Made by a program: the position numbers and the translations under genes
Notes under the pieces: model-generated
Database searches by the model: none
Told to the model about the DNA's origin: nothing
The model's input: the letters and a program-made list of their open reading frames with translations, nothing else
Shown here: in pieces, positions 33,123-42,027 of the stretch
Layout of the letters: the number at the start of each line of letters is the position of its first letter
How positions within the stretch are numbered: the stretch's first letter is position 1
Origin: Streptomyces uncialis
GTDB taxonomy: Bacteria > Actinomycetota > Actinomycetes > Streptomycetales > Streptomycetaceae
Direction of reading: 5' to 3'
DNA: 64,000 bases
NCBI RefSeq assembly: GCF_001905345.1
Contig: NZ_LFBV01000009.1
Span: 124,001-188,000 of the forward strand

Positions 33123-34754
33123 ATGGACGCTGTGACCCAGGTCCCCGCCCCGGTCAACGAGCCGGTGCTCGGCTACGCGCCCGGCTCCCCGGAGCGCGCC
33201 CGCCTCGAAGTGAAGCTCAAGGAACTGGCCGAGAACCCGGTCGACCTGCCGATGACCATCGGCGGCGAGCGGCGGATGGGCGGCGGTGACACCTTCCAGG
33301 TCGTCCAGCCGCACAACCACAAGGCCGTCCTCGGCACCTACCGCAACGCCACGAAGCAGGACGCCCAGGACGCCGTCGACGCGGCCCTGGCCGCCGCTCC
33401 GGCCTGGCGCGCGCTGTCCTTCGACGACCGCGCCGCGATCATCCTGCGCGCCGCCGACCTGCTCGCCGGCCCCTGGCGCGAGACGCTCGCCGCGTCCACG
33501 ATGCTCGGGCAGTCCAAGACCGTCCAGCAGGCGGAGATCGACACCCCCTGCGAGCTCGTCGACTTCTGGCGCTTCAACGTCAAGTACGCCCGTGACCTGC
33601 TCGCCGAGCAGCCCCCGGCGAACTCGCCCGGTGTGTGGAACCGCCTCGACCACCGCCCGCTCGAAGGCTTCGTCTACGCGATCACGCCGTTCAACTTCAC
33701 GGCCATCGCGGGCAACCTGCCGACCGCGCCCGCCCTGATGGGCAATGTCGTGGTGTGGAAGCCGTCCCCGACCCAGACCCACGCCGCCGTGCTGCTGATG
33801 CGTCTGCTGGAGGAGGCCGGGCTGCCCAAGGGCGTCATCAACCTCGTCACCGGCGACGGCATCGCCGTCTCCGAGGTCGCCCTGCACCACCGGGACCTCG
33901 CGGGCATCCACTTCACCGGTTCCACCCCCACCTTCCAGCACCTGTGGAAGACGGTCGGCGAGAACATCGGCAAGTACCGCACCTACCCGCGTCTCGTCGG
34001 CGAGACCGGCGGCAAGGACTTCGTCGTCGCGCACCCCACCGCCGACCGCGGCATCCTGAAGACGGCCCTCACCCGGGGCGCCTTCGAGTACCAGGGCCAG
34101 AAGTGCTCCGCGACCTCCCGCGCGTACATCCCCGCCTCGATCTGGAACTCCGGTTTCAAGGAGGAGTTCGCGGCGGAGATCGACGGACTCGCCATGGGTG
34201 ACGTCACCGATCTGTCGAACTTCATCGGCGCCGTCATCGACGAGCGGTCCTTCGCCAAGAACAAGGCCGCCATCGACCGCGCCAAGGCCGACGACACCTG
34301 CACCATCGTCGCGGGCGGCACGTACGACGACTCGGTGGGCTACTTCGTCCGCCCGACCGTCGTCGAGTGCTCCGACCCGGCCAACGAGGTCTTCACCACC
34401 GAGTACTTCGGCCCGTTCCTCGCCGTCCATGTGTACGAGGACGACCGGTACGACGCGATGCTCGACCAGATGGAGTCCGTCTCGGACTACGCGCTGACCG
34501 GGTCCGTCGTCGCCGGTGACCGCGCGGTCGTCGCCCACACGATGGAGAAGCTGCGGTACGCCGCGGGCAACTTCTACATCAACGACAAGTCGACCGGCGC
34601 CGTCGTCGGCCAGCAGCCCTTCGGCGGCGGCCGTGCCTCCGGCACCAACGACAAGGCCGGCGCCCCCCAGAACCTCCAGCGCTGGACCCTGACCCGGGCC
34701 ATCAAGGAGACCCTGGTCCCGCCGACCGACTACACCTACCCGCACATGGGCTGA
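33123..34754 (+). CDS. pruA: L-glutamate gamma-semialdehyde (P5C) dehydrogenase
   Basis: NAD-dependent aldehyde dehydrogenase that completes proline breakdown by oxidising glutamate semialdehyde to glutamate. The 543-aa protein has the group 1 P5CDH features: NFTAIAGNLPTAPALMGN (about 191-208), WKPSPTQTHAA, the general-base Glu and glycines in RLVGETGGKDF (about 290-300), and the catalytic Cys in YQGQKCSATSRAY (about 327). GGAGAC precedes the ATG. It follows proline dehydrogenase by 43 bases and ends at two strong hairpins. Confidence 0.97.
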   Translation: MDAVTQVPAPVNEPVLGYAPGSPERARLEVKLKELAENPVDLPMTIGGERRMGGGDTFQVVQPHNHKAVLGTYRNATKQDAQDAVDAALAAAPAWRALSFDDRAAIILRAADLLAGPWRETLAASTMLGQSKTVQQAEIDTPCELVDFWRFNVKYARDLLAEQPPANSPGVWNRLDHRPLEGFVYAITPFNFTAIAGNLPTAPALMGNVVVWKPSPTQTHAAVLLMRLLEEAGLPKGVINLVTGDGIAVSEVALHHRDLAGIHFTGSTPTFQHLWKTVGENIGKYRTYPRLVGETGGKDFVVAHPTADRGILKTALTRGAFEYQGQKCSATSRAYIPASIWNSGFKEEFAAEIDGLAMGDVTDLSNFIGAVIDERSFAKNKAAIDRAKADDTCTIVAGGTYDDSVGYFVRPTVVECSDPANEVFTTEYFGPFLAVHVYEDDRYDAMLDQMESVSDYALTGSVVAGDRAVVAHTMEKLRYAAGNFYINDKSTGAVVGQQPFGGGRASGTNDKAGAPQNLQRWTLTRAIKETLVPPTDYTYPHMG

Positions 34755-34823
34755 CCCGACCAGGGCGGTCCTCACCCGGCCGCCCTCCGGCGGTGGCTCC
34801 CTTCCCAGCCCAGCCACCGCCCC

Positions 34824-34860
34824 GCCCGCGCGCGGACCACCCCCCGGTCCGCGCGCGGGC
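34824..34860 (+). terminator. Terminator after pruA
   Basis: A perfect 15-bp stem GCCCGCGCGCGGACC / GGTCCGCGCGCGGGC with a 7-base loop, 70 bases behind the pruA stop. Confidence 0.85.
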
Positions 34861-34870
34861 CACAAGCACC

Positions 34871-34906
34871 GCCCCGGACCCCGGCCCCCCAGCCAGGGTC
34901 CGGGGC
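34871..34906. terminator. Second hairpin, shared by pruA and the convergent nitroreductase
   Basis: A perfect 11-bp stem GCCCCGGACCC / GGGTCCGGGGC with a 14-base loop, 22 bases from the nitroreductase end. Together with the previous hairpin it isolates the two convergent units. Confidence 0.75.
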
Positions 34907-34927
34907 GGTCTCCATGTTCGGGCCCGC

Positions 34928-35629
34928 TCAGATCTCCACCAGCACCTGGTCCAGCGACTTGCGGACCAGCCCCGGCACCTCGCAGTCGGCGGCGGGATAG
35001 CCCACCGGGATCACCGCGAACGCCTTCTCGTTGGCCGGACGGCCCAGCACCTCCCGCAGGAAACCCATCGGGCTCGGGGTGTGCACCAGCGCCGCCAGCC
35101 CCGACAGATGCAGCGCGGTCAGCAGCATCCCCACGGCGATGCCCACCGACTCGTCCACGTAGTAGTGCTTGTGCCGGGCGCCGTCCGCGCCGACCCAGTA
35201 CCGCTGCTGGAACACCACGATCAGCGCGGGCGCGTCCGTCAGATGCGTCTTCACCCCGTCGGTGCCCAGCGGGCGCAGCGCCGCGAGCCACTCCTCACCG
35301 AGCCGCCCGTCGTAGGAGACCCGCTCCTCGTGCTCGGCGGCGTCCCTGATGAGCCGCCGCACCTCCTGGTCGCGTACCAGTACGAACGTCCACGGCTGCT
35401 GATGGGCGCCCGACGGGGCGGTGCCCGCGCACACGATCGCGTCACGCACCACCTCCGGGGGCACCGGGTCCGGCGCGAACCGCCGTACCGTGCGCCGCTG
35501 GTCCATCCGCCGCCGCAGCTCGGCGGCGCGTGCGACGGATTCGGCGGCGGGCATCCGCTCCGGCCGGTAGGGCACCGGCCGGTAGGGCTCGCCATGGATC
35601 GGGTTCCAGCGCTGTGCCACATCGGTCAT
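34928..35629 (-). CDS. Nitroreductase-family flavoprotein
   Basis: A 233-aa FMN-binding oxidoreductase of the nitroreductase superfamily. The N-terminal FMN-contact motif RRRMDQRRTVRRFAPDPVP (about 39-57), the loop CAGTAPSGAHQQPW (about 68-81), and the C-terminal GLAALVHTPSPMGFLREVLG / IPVGYPA block match the family, resembling the BluB/iodotyrosine deiodinase-like branch more than classical NfsA; the substrate is unknown. The ATG at 35629 is followed by a typical N-terminus; much longer in-frame extensions are composition artefacts. It is divergent from the GNAT gene with 153 bases between. Confidence 0.88.
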   Translation of the reverse strand: MTDVAQRWNPIHGEPYRPVPYRPERMPAAESVARAAELRRRMDQRRTVRRFAPDPVPPEVVRDAIVCAGTAPSGAHQQPWTFVLVRDQEVRRLIRDAAEHEERVSYDGRLGEEWLAALRPLGTDGVKTHLTDAPALIVVFQQRYWVGADGARHKHYYVDESVGIAVGMLLTALHLSGLAALVHTPSPMGFLREVLGRPANEKAFAVIPVGYPAADCEVPGLVRKSLDQVLVEI

Positions 35630-35782
35630 GGCCCGAGTCTGCCGGTCACGGCCCCGGCGGGGGAGACAGCCTTCGGGGATAGCCCGGGGCTGCCACCCCC
35701 GGACGAGGCCGGGACGGGTACGGGCGACCGGGGAGCCGGACCCGCCGCACCGTCGAAGATCAACTGCATGCAGAATGCACGC

Positions 35783-36391
35783 ATGCAGACGACGAACACG
35801 CCGAGGACGGCGGCCGCCGCCGACGCCGCACCGATCAGCCGCTCCCTGGCCCGCGCCTTCCACGACGACCCGATGATGCGCTGGTTCTTCCCCGACGACG
35901 CCTCCCGCGAGGAGTCGCTGGTCCGGTACTTCACCACGCTCTTCACCCGGCAGTACGTCCACAACGGCGTCTGCGAGCTCACCGGCTCCGCCGCCGCCTT
36001 CTGGGTGCCGGCCGAGGCGCGGGACAAGGCCGTGCCCGACGCGGATACCGTGCGGGAACTCCAGGACATCCTGGGCGAGCGGGCCGGACTGTTCGGCGAG
36101 GCCGTCGAGGCCGCCGCCGCGCACCCGCCCCGGGAACCGCACTGGTACCTCGCGGTGATCGGCGCCGACCCCGCCGCCCAGGGCCAGGGACAGGGGGCCG
36201 CGCTGCTGCGCTCGGGTCTCGCCAAGGCCGACGCGGCGGGGATGCCCGTCCGGCTGGAGTCCTCCAAGGCGGCCAACCTCCCCTTCTACGAGCCCTTCGG
36301 GTTCACCGTCGGCGAGGAACTGCGGCTGCCGGGCGGCGGACCCGCGCTGTGGTCGATGTGGCGCGAACCGCGCCCCGGGGCCGACATCTAG
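35783..36391 (+). CDS. GNAT-family N-acetyltransferase
   Basis: A 202-aa acetyltransferase. The N-terminal helix ISRSLARAFHDDPMMRWFFP (about 16-35) is typical of the toxin/antibiotic-acetylating GNAT subgroup common in actinobacteria. The CoA-binding segment is HWYLAVIGADPAAQGQGQGA (about 118-137) with a Q-x-x-G-x-G/A turn, followed by VRLESSKAANLPFYEPFGF (about 154-172). Substrate unknown. ATG 35783 is used; ATG 35768 adds five residues. The start region holds the palindrome CTGCATGCAG (35764-35773) and repeats GCATGCAG, which may be an operator. No good ribosome site is seen. Confidence 0.85.
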   Translation: MQTTNTPRTAAAADAAPISRSLARAFHDDPMMRWFFPDDASREESLVRYFTTLFTRQYVHNGVCELTGSAAAFWVPAEARDKAVPDADTVRELQDILGERAGLFGEAVEAAAAHPPREPHWYLAVIGADPAAQGQGQGAALLRSGLAKADAAGMPVRLESSKAANLPFYEPFGFTVGEELRLPGGGPALWSMWREPRPGADI

Positions 36392-36424
36392 AAGGCGCCC
36401 CGGAAGGTGCCGGTGGGGCCGGCG

Positions 36425-36453
36425 GTCGGTGAGGGCCGCCGGTGACCACCGAC
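36425..36453 (+). terminator. Possible weak hairpin after the GNAT gene
   Basis: Stem GTCGGTG / CACCGAC with a 15-base loop, 34 bases after the stop. The remaining gap to 36778 shows no gene; its only other structure is a short dyad GTTGGT / ACCAAC (36736-36741, 36757-36762) just before the ribosome site of the next gene. Confidence 0.4.
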
Positions 36454-36778
36454 GACTCCTGTGCACCGCTCCGGCCCGCCGGCCCCGCCGGCATGCACCG
36501 CGCAAGAGCCCTGTCACCGGTCGCTTCGGGCCTCTTCCGGCGGATGTGCGGTTCGGGTCGAGGTGCCGCGCCCCGCACCGGTCCCACCTGCGCACACCCG
36601 CGCGGCCGGTCGCCGAGAACGGCCGGAAGCGGTCTGGCACCCGGGCCCGCCCTTGTGGCCGCCCTGGGCAGCTGTGAGCATTCGGACGCACGTTCTGCGG
36701 CCGCCGGAGCGAGGGACGATCCGGCGGCCCGATCCGTTGGTTCCGTCCGAAGTGCGACCAACTAGGAGTGCCTCACCC

Positions 36779-37282
36779 ATGATCCGATCGAGACTCCGCA
36801 CGCTCCTGCTCGGTTCCGGCGCCGCGGCCGCGATGGTGGCCGCCGGGCTGTTCCCGACCGCCGCGTCGGCCTCGGCACCCTCCTCCGAGCGGCCCGCCGA
36901 CAGCCGCCCGGCCGCCGCCGCGGGCCCGACCGGGGCGGCAGCGGGATTCTGGTCCTGCAGCATCCCGCCCGGCTACACGTACAGCGACACCCAGAACACC
37001 CTGAGCTGCGGAGGGACCGGCTTCCGGACCCAGTACTTCGTCCAGCCGCCCACGGACAGCCTCTGGGCGTGCACGATCCCCACCGGGTTCACCTACAGCA
37101 GTGTGCAGAACAGCCTGGACTGCTCGGTCAGCGGTTTCCGTACCAAGTACTTCCTGCGCGCGCCCGCCACCGGGATCTGGGCCTGCTCCATTCCCTCGGG
37201 CTTCACGTACACGAGCACGATGAGCACCCTCGACTGCTCGGTCAGCGGCTTCCGCACCAAGTACTTCCTGCAAGCCTACTGA
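36779..37282 (+). CDS. Secreted protein of three tandem Cys-containing repeats
   Basis: A 167-aa exported protein of unknown function. Signal peptide: basic start MIRSRLRTLLLGSGAAAAMV, then a hydrophobic core ending near AASA (about residue 33). After an Ala/Pro-rich linker come three repeats of about 37 residues: FWSCSIPPGYTYSDTQNT.. (about 59-95), LWACTIPTGFTYSSVQNS.. (about 97-132), IWACSIPSGFTYTSTMST.. (about 135-167). Each ends GFRT(Q/K)YF(V/L) and each holds two cysteines, so three disulfides are likely. No known domain is recognised. AGGAG lies about 10 bases before the ATG. A very strong terminator follows, indicating an independent unit. Confidence 0.85.
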   Translation: MIRSRLRTLLLGSGAAAAMVAAGLFPTAASASAPSSERPADSRPAAAAGPTGAAAGFWSCSIPPGYTYSDTQNTLSCGGTGFRTQYFVQPPTDSLWACTIPTGFTYSSVQNSLDCSVSGFRTKYFLRAPATGIWACSIPSGFTYTSTMSTLDCSVSGFRTKYFLQAY

Positions 37283-37368
37283 CCGGTCACCGGTCACCGG
37301 GGCCGCGGTAGCCACCCCGGCCCCGCCCGGCCGCCACGCCCCGCACGGAGCGGCCCGCACTGAACGTC

Positions 37369-37417
37369 ACGCGTGTGCCGCCGCGCCCTCGATCCGGGGG
37401 CGCGGCGGCACACGCGT
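37369..37417 (+). terminator. Very strong terminator after the repeat protein
   Basis: A 19-bp perfect stem (37369-37387 paired with 37399-37417; core GTGTGCCGCCGCGCC / GGCGCGGCGGCACAC) with an 11-base loop. It lies 87 bases behind the stop codon. Confidence 0.85.
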
Positions 37418-37698
37418 CGCCGTTCCGGCGCCGATGTGGCGGGGCCCACACCTCTCCCACCTGCGAGAACACTGAACCCGTCTCAGATAGTAGGAAGTCC
37501 GACTACTTGTAGGGACAGAAGCGCGCTCCTCCCTTAGCGTTGTAGGAGCCGAACACACCGCTCGATCGAGCGGACGCGGTTGTGAGCGCCGCCATCGCGG
37601 GTGACCCCCGCGGCGTCAGCTCCCCGCCCTCATCTCGGTGACTCCTCATTCCCGTGCGACCCTCTCCGTGCTTCACGGACGCCAAGGAGCAGATCACC

Positions 37699-37824
37699 AT
37701 GAACGACACGACCGTCCGCCGAGTCCGTCACCCCCGTACCAACGAGTCCGAGCGCAGGAACGCCGCCGCCGCCCTCCAGCGCGCGCTGGACCGCCGCGAC
37801 AACGGCGGCTCCACCGGACACTGA
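37699..37824 (+). CDS. 41-aa small protein upstream of leuB
   Basis: Reads MNDTTVRRVRHPRTNESERR and then an Ala-rich helical segment, 41 residues in all. AAGGAG lies 8 bases before the ATG, an excellent ribosome site. The protein is basic and hydrophilic with no signal or membrane segment; function unknown. A promoter-like TAGCGT stands at about 37540, preceded by a dyad-containing stretch (AGTAG...CTACT around 37490-37505). The small size and good ribosome site argue for a real gene of the type often missed. Confidence 0.65.
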   Translation: MNDTTVRRVRHPRTNESERRNAAAALQRALDRRDNGGSTGH

Positions 37825-37893
37825 AACGCCCGGCGCGCCGCGGGTCCCCGTGACCCGCGCCCGGGACCGCCGAACCGGGCTGTCCGAATGACG

Positions 37894-37930
37894 GACATGC
37901 CATGTCATCACATGGGACGGGGAGTAGGGT
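37894..37930 (+). promoter_or_regulatory. leuB promoter with perfect dyad
   Basis: GACATGCCATGTC (37894-37906) is a perfect 6-bp dyad around a single base. TAGGGT (37925-37930) is a -10 hexamer ending 7 bases before the leuB ATG, pointing to a leaderless transcript. The dyad covers the -35 position, so it may be the operator of a branched-chain amino acid regulator. Confidence 0.55.
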
Positions 37931-37937
37931 GCGGCGC

Positions 37938-38978
37938 ATGTCTCGCAGCATCAATCTCGCAGTGATCCCCGGTGACGGTATCGGCCAGGAGGTCGTGGCC
38001 CAGGGGCTCAAGGTCCTCAAAGTCGTCCTCCCCGAGGATGTGAAGCTGGAGACCAAGGAGTACGACCTCGGCGCCCAGCGCTGGCACCGCACCGGGGAGA
38101 CCCTCCCCGAAGCGGAGCTGGAGTCCCTGAAGGGGCACGACGCGATCCTGCTCGGCGCGATCGGCGACCCCTCGGTGCCCTCCGGCGTCCTGGAGCGCGG
38201 TCTGCTGCTGAAGCTCCGCTTCGCGTTCGACCACTACATCAACCTGCGCCCCTCGAAGCTCTTCCCGAACACCGCGACCCCGCTCGCGGGCCGCCCCGAG
38301 ATCGACTTCGTCGTGGTCCGTGAGGGCACCGAGGGTCCGTACACCGGCAACGGCGGCTCGCTGCGCACCGGTACGCCCGCCGAGGTCGCCACCGAGGTCA
38401 GCCTCAACACCGCCTACGGGGTGGAGCGCGTCGTCCGTGACGCCTTCGAGCGTGCGAACGCCCGCCCCCGCAAGAAGCTGACGCTGGTCCACAAGAACAA
38501 CGTCCTCGTGTACGCCGGTCACCTCTGGAAGAACACCTTCGACAAGGTCGCCGCCGAGTACCCGGACGTCACCACCGACTATCTGCACGTCGACGCCGCG
38601 ACGATCTTCTTCGTCACCCAGCCCGAGCGCTTCGACGTGATCGTCACCGACAACCTCTTCGGCGACATCCTCACCGACCTGGCCGCCGCCGTCAGCGGCG
38701 GGATCGGCCTCGCCGCCTCCGGCAACATCAACCCGACGGGCACCTTCCCGTCGATGTTCGAGCCGGTCCACGGCTCCGCGCCCGACATCGCGGGCCAGGG
38801 CAAGGCGGACCCGACCGCGACGATCCTCTCGGTCGCCCTCCTGCTGCGCCACCTCGGCCAGGAGGCCGAGGCCGCGCGTATCGAGGAAGCCGTCTCCGCC
38901 GACCTCGCCGAGCGCGACGGCACCCCCCGCACCACCGACGAGATCGGTGACGCGCTCGCCGCACGCGTAGCCGGCTGA
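37938..38978 (+). CDS. leuB: 3-isopropylmalate dehydrogenase
   Basis: NAD-dependent decarboxylating dehydrogenase of leucine synthesis, converting 3-isopropylmalate to 2-oxoisocaproate. The 346-aa protein has the family's NLAVIPGDGIGQEV start (about 6-19), substrate-binding arginines in LLLKLRFAFDHYINLRPSKL (about 86-105), the Lys of VHKNNVL (about 185), metal-binding aspartates in VIVTDNLFGDILTDLAA (about 235-251), and the NAD loop FEPVHGSAPDIAG (about 274-286). This is the short actinobacterial type. The start lies 7 bases from a -10 element, so the message is probably leaderless. Confidence 0.97.
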   Translation: MSRSINLAVIPGDGIGQEVVAQGLKVLKVVLPEDVKLETKEYDLGAQRWHRTGETLPEAELESLKGHDAILLGAIGDPSVPSGVLERGLLLKLRFAFDHYINLRPSKLFPNTATPLAGRPEIDFVVVREGTEGPYTGNGGSLRTGTPAEVATEVSLNTAYGVERVVRDAFERANARPRKKLTLVHKNNVLVYAGHLWKNTFDKVAAEYPDVTTDYLHVDAATIFFVTQPERFDVIVTDNLFGDILTDLAAAVSGGIGLAASGNINPTGTFPSMFEPVHGSAPDIAGQGKADPTATILSVALLLRHLGQEAEAARIEEAVSADLAERDGTPRTTDEIGDALAARVAG

Positions 38979-39035
38979 CCCGGCGCGTCACACGTCCCGG
39001 GGCAGGCCCCGGAACCCCGGGTCCGCCCCGGGGCG

Positions 39036-39069
39036 GAAGCCGCCGGACCGTGAGGTTCCCGGCGGCTTC
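39036..39069 (+). terminator. Terminator after leuB
   Basis: A perfect 11-bp stem GAAGCCGCCGG / CCGGCGGCTTC with a 12-base loop, 57 bases after the leuB stop. The rest of the 354-base gap to ilvE shows a -10-like TAGTAT at 39252-39257 and no gene. Confidence 0.75.
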
Positions 39070-39332
39070 TCCTGTCCTCGCGGACACCCGCGGACAGGAC
39101 CGGACAGCCCGGCGGCCCCTCCCCGCCGGACCGCCGGTACCGGTATCGATCCCGGGGCCGTTCCCGTCACGGGGCCGCACCGCGCGATACTCGGAACCAG
39201 GGCCGCGCATACGTCACGTACCGACCCGTATGCCGTGAAGCTCGGACGTCCTAGTATCGTCACGCGCGGGCGTGAGCCGAACGGACAGGCGGGAGCTCGG
39301 CCCTCACAACCTACGGTGAAGGACAACGACCC

Positions 39333-40418
<1,086 letters not shown>

Positions 40419-40424
40419 TCCCTC

Positions 40425-40740
40425 CGGGGCGCCTTCGCTCGCGCTTGCGCTTCGGGGTCTGTCCGGGTGGGCCGCCTCGTCCCTGTGCGGGTCGCCTTCG
40501 CTTGCGCTTCCCAGGTCTGTCCGGGTGGGCGCGCTTGTCCCTGTGGCGTCGCTCGGTGGGTGCGCAGTTCCCCGCGCCCCTGGATGCTGCGCTCTTGCGG
40601 TCGTTCTTCGGGTGCGGGGTCGCCCTCGTCTTTGCGCAGTTCCCCGCGCCCCTGAGGTGCCGCCCGCTTGTGGTCGTTCTTCGGGTGCGGGCCGGTTCTC
40701 GTCTTTGCGCAGTTCCCCGCGCCCCTTTGGGGCGCCTCCG
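40425..40740 (-). repeat. Dispersed intergenic repeat array, locus 4 (all reversed)
   Basis: Three reversed copies of the 20-base core at 40562-40581, 40634-40653 and 40707-40726 (period 72-73), preceded by the outer motif GGGTCGCCTTCGCTTGCGC at about 40486. This array stands left of the tetR gene at 40845, and its mirror image stands to the right of that gene. Confidence 0.88.
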
Positions 40741-40844
40741 GTCTTGTGGGCGCCCGTACCATCTTCGCGGGGGGCGGGTGCAGTCCCTCCGACCGGCCCT
40801 GCCGCGGGCCATACCCCGGACCCGAGCACCCGAGGAGCACTTAC

Positions 40845-41456
40845 ATGGCCGGTCACGCCCGTACGCGCAAGCACGCACCGCCGCGCGAGGACGTACTGGC
40901 CGCCGCCATGACGATGATCGCCGAGCGTGGCCTGGAGAAACTGACCATGGCCGCGCTCGGTGCCGAGGTCGGTATGAGCAGCGGCCACCTCCTGTACTAC
41001 TTCCGCACCAAGGACGAACTGCTGCTGCGCACCCTGGAGTGGAGCGAGGGCCGTCTCGGCGCCGAACGTGCCCGCCTCCTCAGCGATCCCGGCACCCCTC
41101 GCGAACGGCTCGACGCCTTCGTGGGCCTGTATCTCCCCGACGGTCACCGCGACCCGCACTGGACGCTGTGGCTGGAGGTGTGGAACCGGTCCCTGAGCGC
41201 CGACGACGAGAGCCGTGACCGGCAGGTCCGCATCGAGAGCGCCTGGCACCGTGACCTGGTCGCCCTGCTCGCCGAAGGCGTCTCGCACGGCGACTTCCGC
41301 TCCCTCGACATCGACCGGTACGCCACGCGGCTGCGGGCCCTCCTCGACGGGCTCAGCATCCCGGTGGCGGTCGGCCTGCGCGGCACGGACCGCGCCCGCG
41401 CCCTACGCCACACCCAGGACTACCTGGACACCTCCCTGCCCCCCACCCACCCCTGA
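40845..41456 (+). CDS. TetR-family regulator flanked by inverted repeat arrays
   Basis: A 203-aa regulator. The DNA-binding domain reads REDVLAAAMTMIAERGLEKL (about 14-33), TMAALGAEVGMSSGHLLYYF (34-53), RTKDELL. The second half resembles BetI-like C-terminal domains (WTLWLEVWNRSLSADDESRD, about 106-125; LRALLDGLSIPVAVG, about 166-180). The target and ligand are unknown. It lies between ilvE and cimA, bracketed by reversed and direct arrays of the genome's intergenic repeat, so the gene may be a late insertion or a moved cassette. CGAGGAG stands 9 bases before the ATG. Confidence 0.88.
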   Translation: MAGHARTRKHAPPREDVLAAAMTMIAERGLEKLTMAALGAEVGMSSGHLLYYFRTKDELLLRTLEWSEGRLGAERARLLSDPGTPRERLDAFVGLYLPDGHRDPHWTLWLEVWNRSLSADDESRDRQVRIESAWHRDLVALLAEGVSHGDFRSLDIDRYATRLRALLDGLSIPVAVGLRGTDRARALRHTQDYLDTSLPPTHP

Positions 41457-41469
41457 CCCGCACAGCGAC

Positions 41470-41740
41470 CGCAAGCGGGCAGCGCCTCAGGGGCGCGGGG
41501 AACTGCGCACAGACGAGGGCGCACCCGCACCCGACCGACAACACCAGGCAGGCAGCGCCCCCCAAGGGGCGCGGGGAACTGCGCAAAAGACGAGAACCGG
41601 CCCGCACCCGAAGAACGACGGTAAGCGGGCAGCGCCCCCAAGGGGCGCGGGGAACTGCGCACCCGCCGAGCGACGGCGCAGCAAACAAGTGCGTCCCGCC
41701 GGACGGACCTCGCAGGCGCCAACGAAGGCGATCCGTCCAG
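41470..41740 (+). repeat. Dispersed intergenic repeat array, locus 5 (all direct)
   Basis: Three direct copies of the core at 41489-41508, 41565-41584 and 41641-41660 (period 76), then the outer motif in the direct orientation (GCGCCAACGAAGGCGATCC, about 41716). It mirrors the array at 40.4-40.7 kb across the tetR gene: the two outermost units are about 97-bp imperfect inverted repeats. Confidence 0.88.
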
Positions 41741-41773
41741 GTGGTGAGACCAGGGAACGGCAGCCCAGGAACT

Positions 41774-41788
41774 GTGGCACACTGCCAC
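41774..41788 (+). promoter_or_regulatory. Dyad at the probable cimA leader promoter
   Basis: GTGGCA-CAC-TGCCAC is a perfect 6-bp dyad. It overlaps the -10-like hexamer CACACT (41778-41783), which ends 7 bases before the GTG that would start the leader peptide. Confidence 0.5.
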
Positions 41789-41790
41789 CC

Positions 41791-41847
41791 GTGCTTTCGT
41801 TCGCCATGATTATCGGCAACAGGCGCGCCGGTCCGCAGGACCGCTGA
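41791..41847 (+). CDS. Probable cimA leader peptide
   Basis: An 18-codon frame starting GTG: MLSFAMIIGNRRAGPQDR. It contains Leu and adjacent Ile-Ile codons (ATT ATC); isoleucine is the end product of the citramalate pathway. It has no ribosome site, but the start fits a leaderless transcript from the hexamer at 41778. An inner ATG at 41806 gives 13 residues, the same size as the ilvB leader. A T-tailed hairpin follows 50 bases later. Inference from architecture only. Confidence 0.5.
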   Translation: MLSFAMIIGNRRAGPQDR

Positions 41848-41897
41848 TCCGGCACAACCGGCAGTCAGCGGCCCCGTGCCCCAGACCCGCGCGCAGA

Positions 41898-41923
41898 CCT
41901 CTCGCACCCGCGAGGGGTTTTTT
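41898..41923 (+). terminator. Probable cimA attenuator
   Basis: Stem CCTCTCGC / GCGAGGGG (one G-U pair) with loop ACCC, then six T residues (41918-41923). It resembles the ilvB attenuator closely in stem sequence (CTCG...CGAGGGG) and T-run, and lies 104 bases before the cimA start. Confidence 0.75.
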
Positions 41924-42027
41924 CGTTTCCGGGACCCAAACCCCGCCGGAGGCGACCAGCACGCGAGGATGGGGGCAAGTGGAGCCACGTATTCCGGAGC
42001 CACGCACCCGACAGGAGTCACCCCGCA

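Noticed and set aside
34793..35782. N-terminal extension of the GNAT gene (frame open from 34793)
   Set aside because: The extension runs opposite to the nitroreductase gene and across terminators; the acetyltransferase fold starts after 35783.
35764..35790. Mobile element end suggested by GCATGCAG repeats
   Set aside because: Only two short copies of a common palindrome; no transposase or longer terminal repeat nearby.
36442..36765. 107-aa reading frame before the secreted repeat protein
   Set aside because: Gly/Ala/Arg/Pro-rich, overlapping other open frames of similar quality, no ribosome site and no conserved-looking segment.
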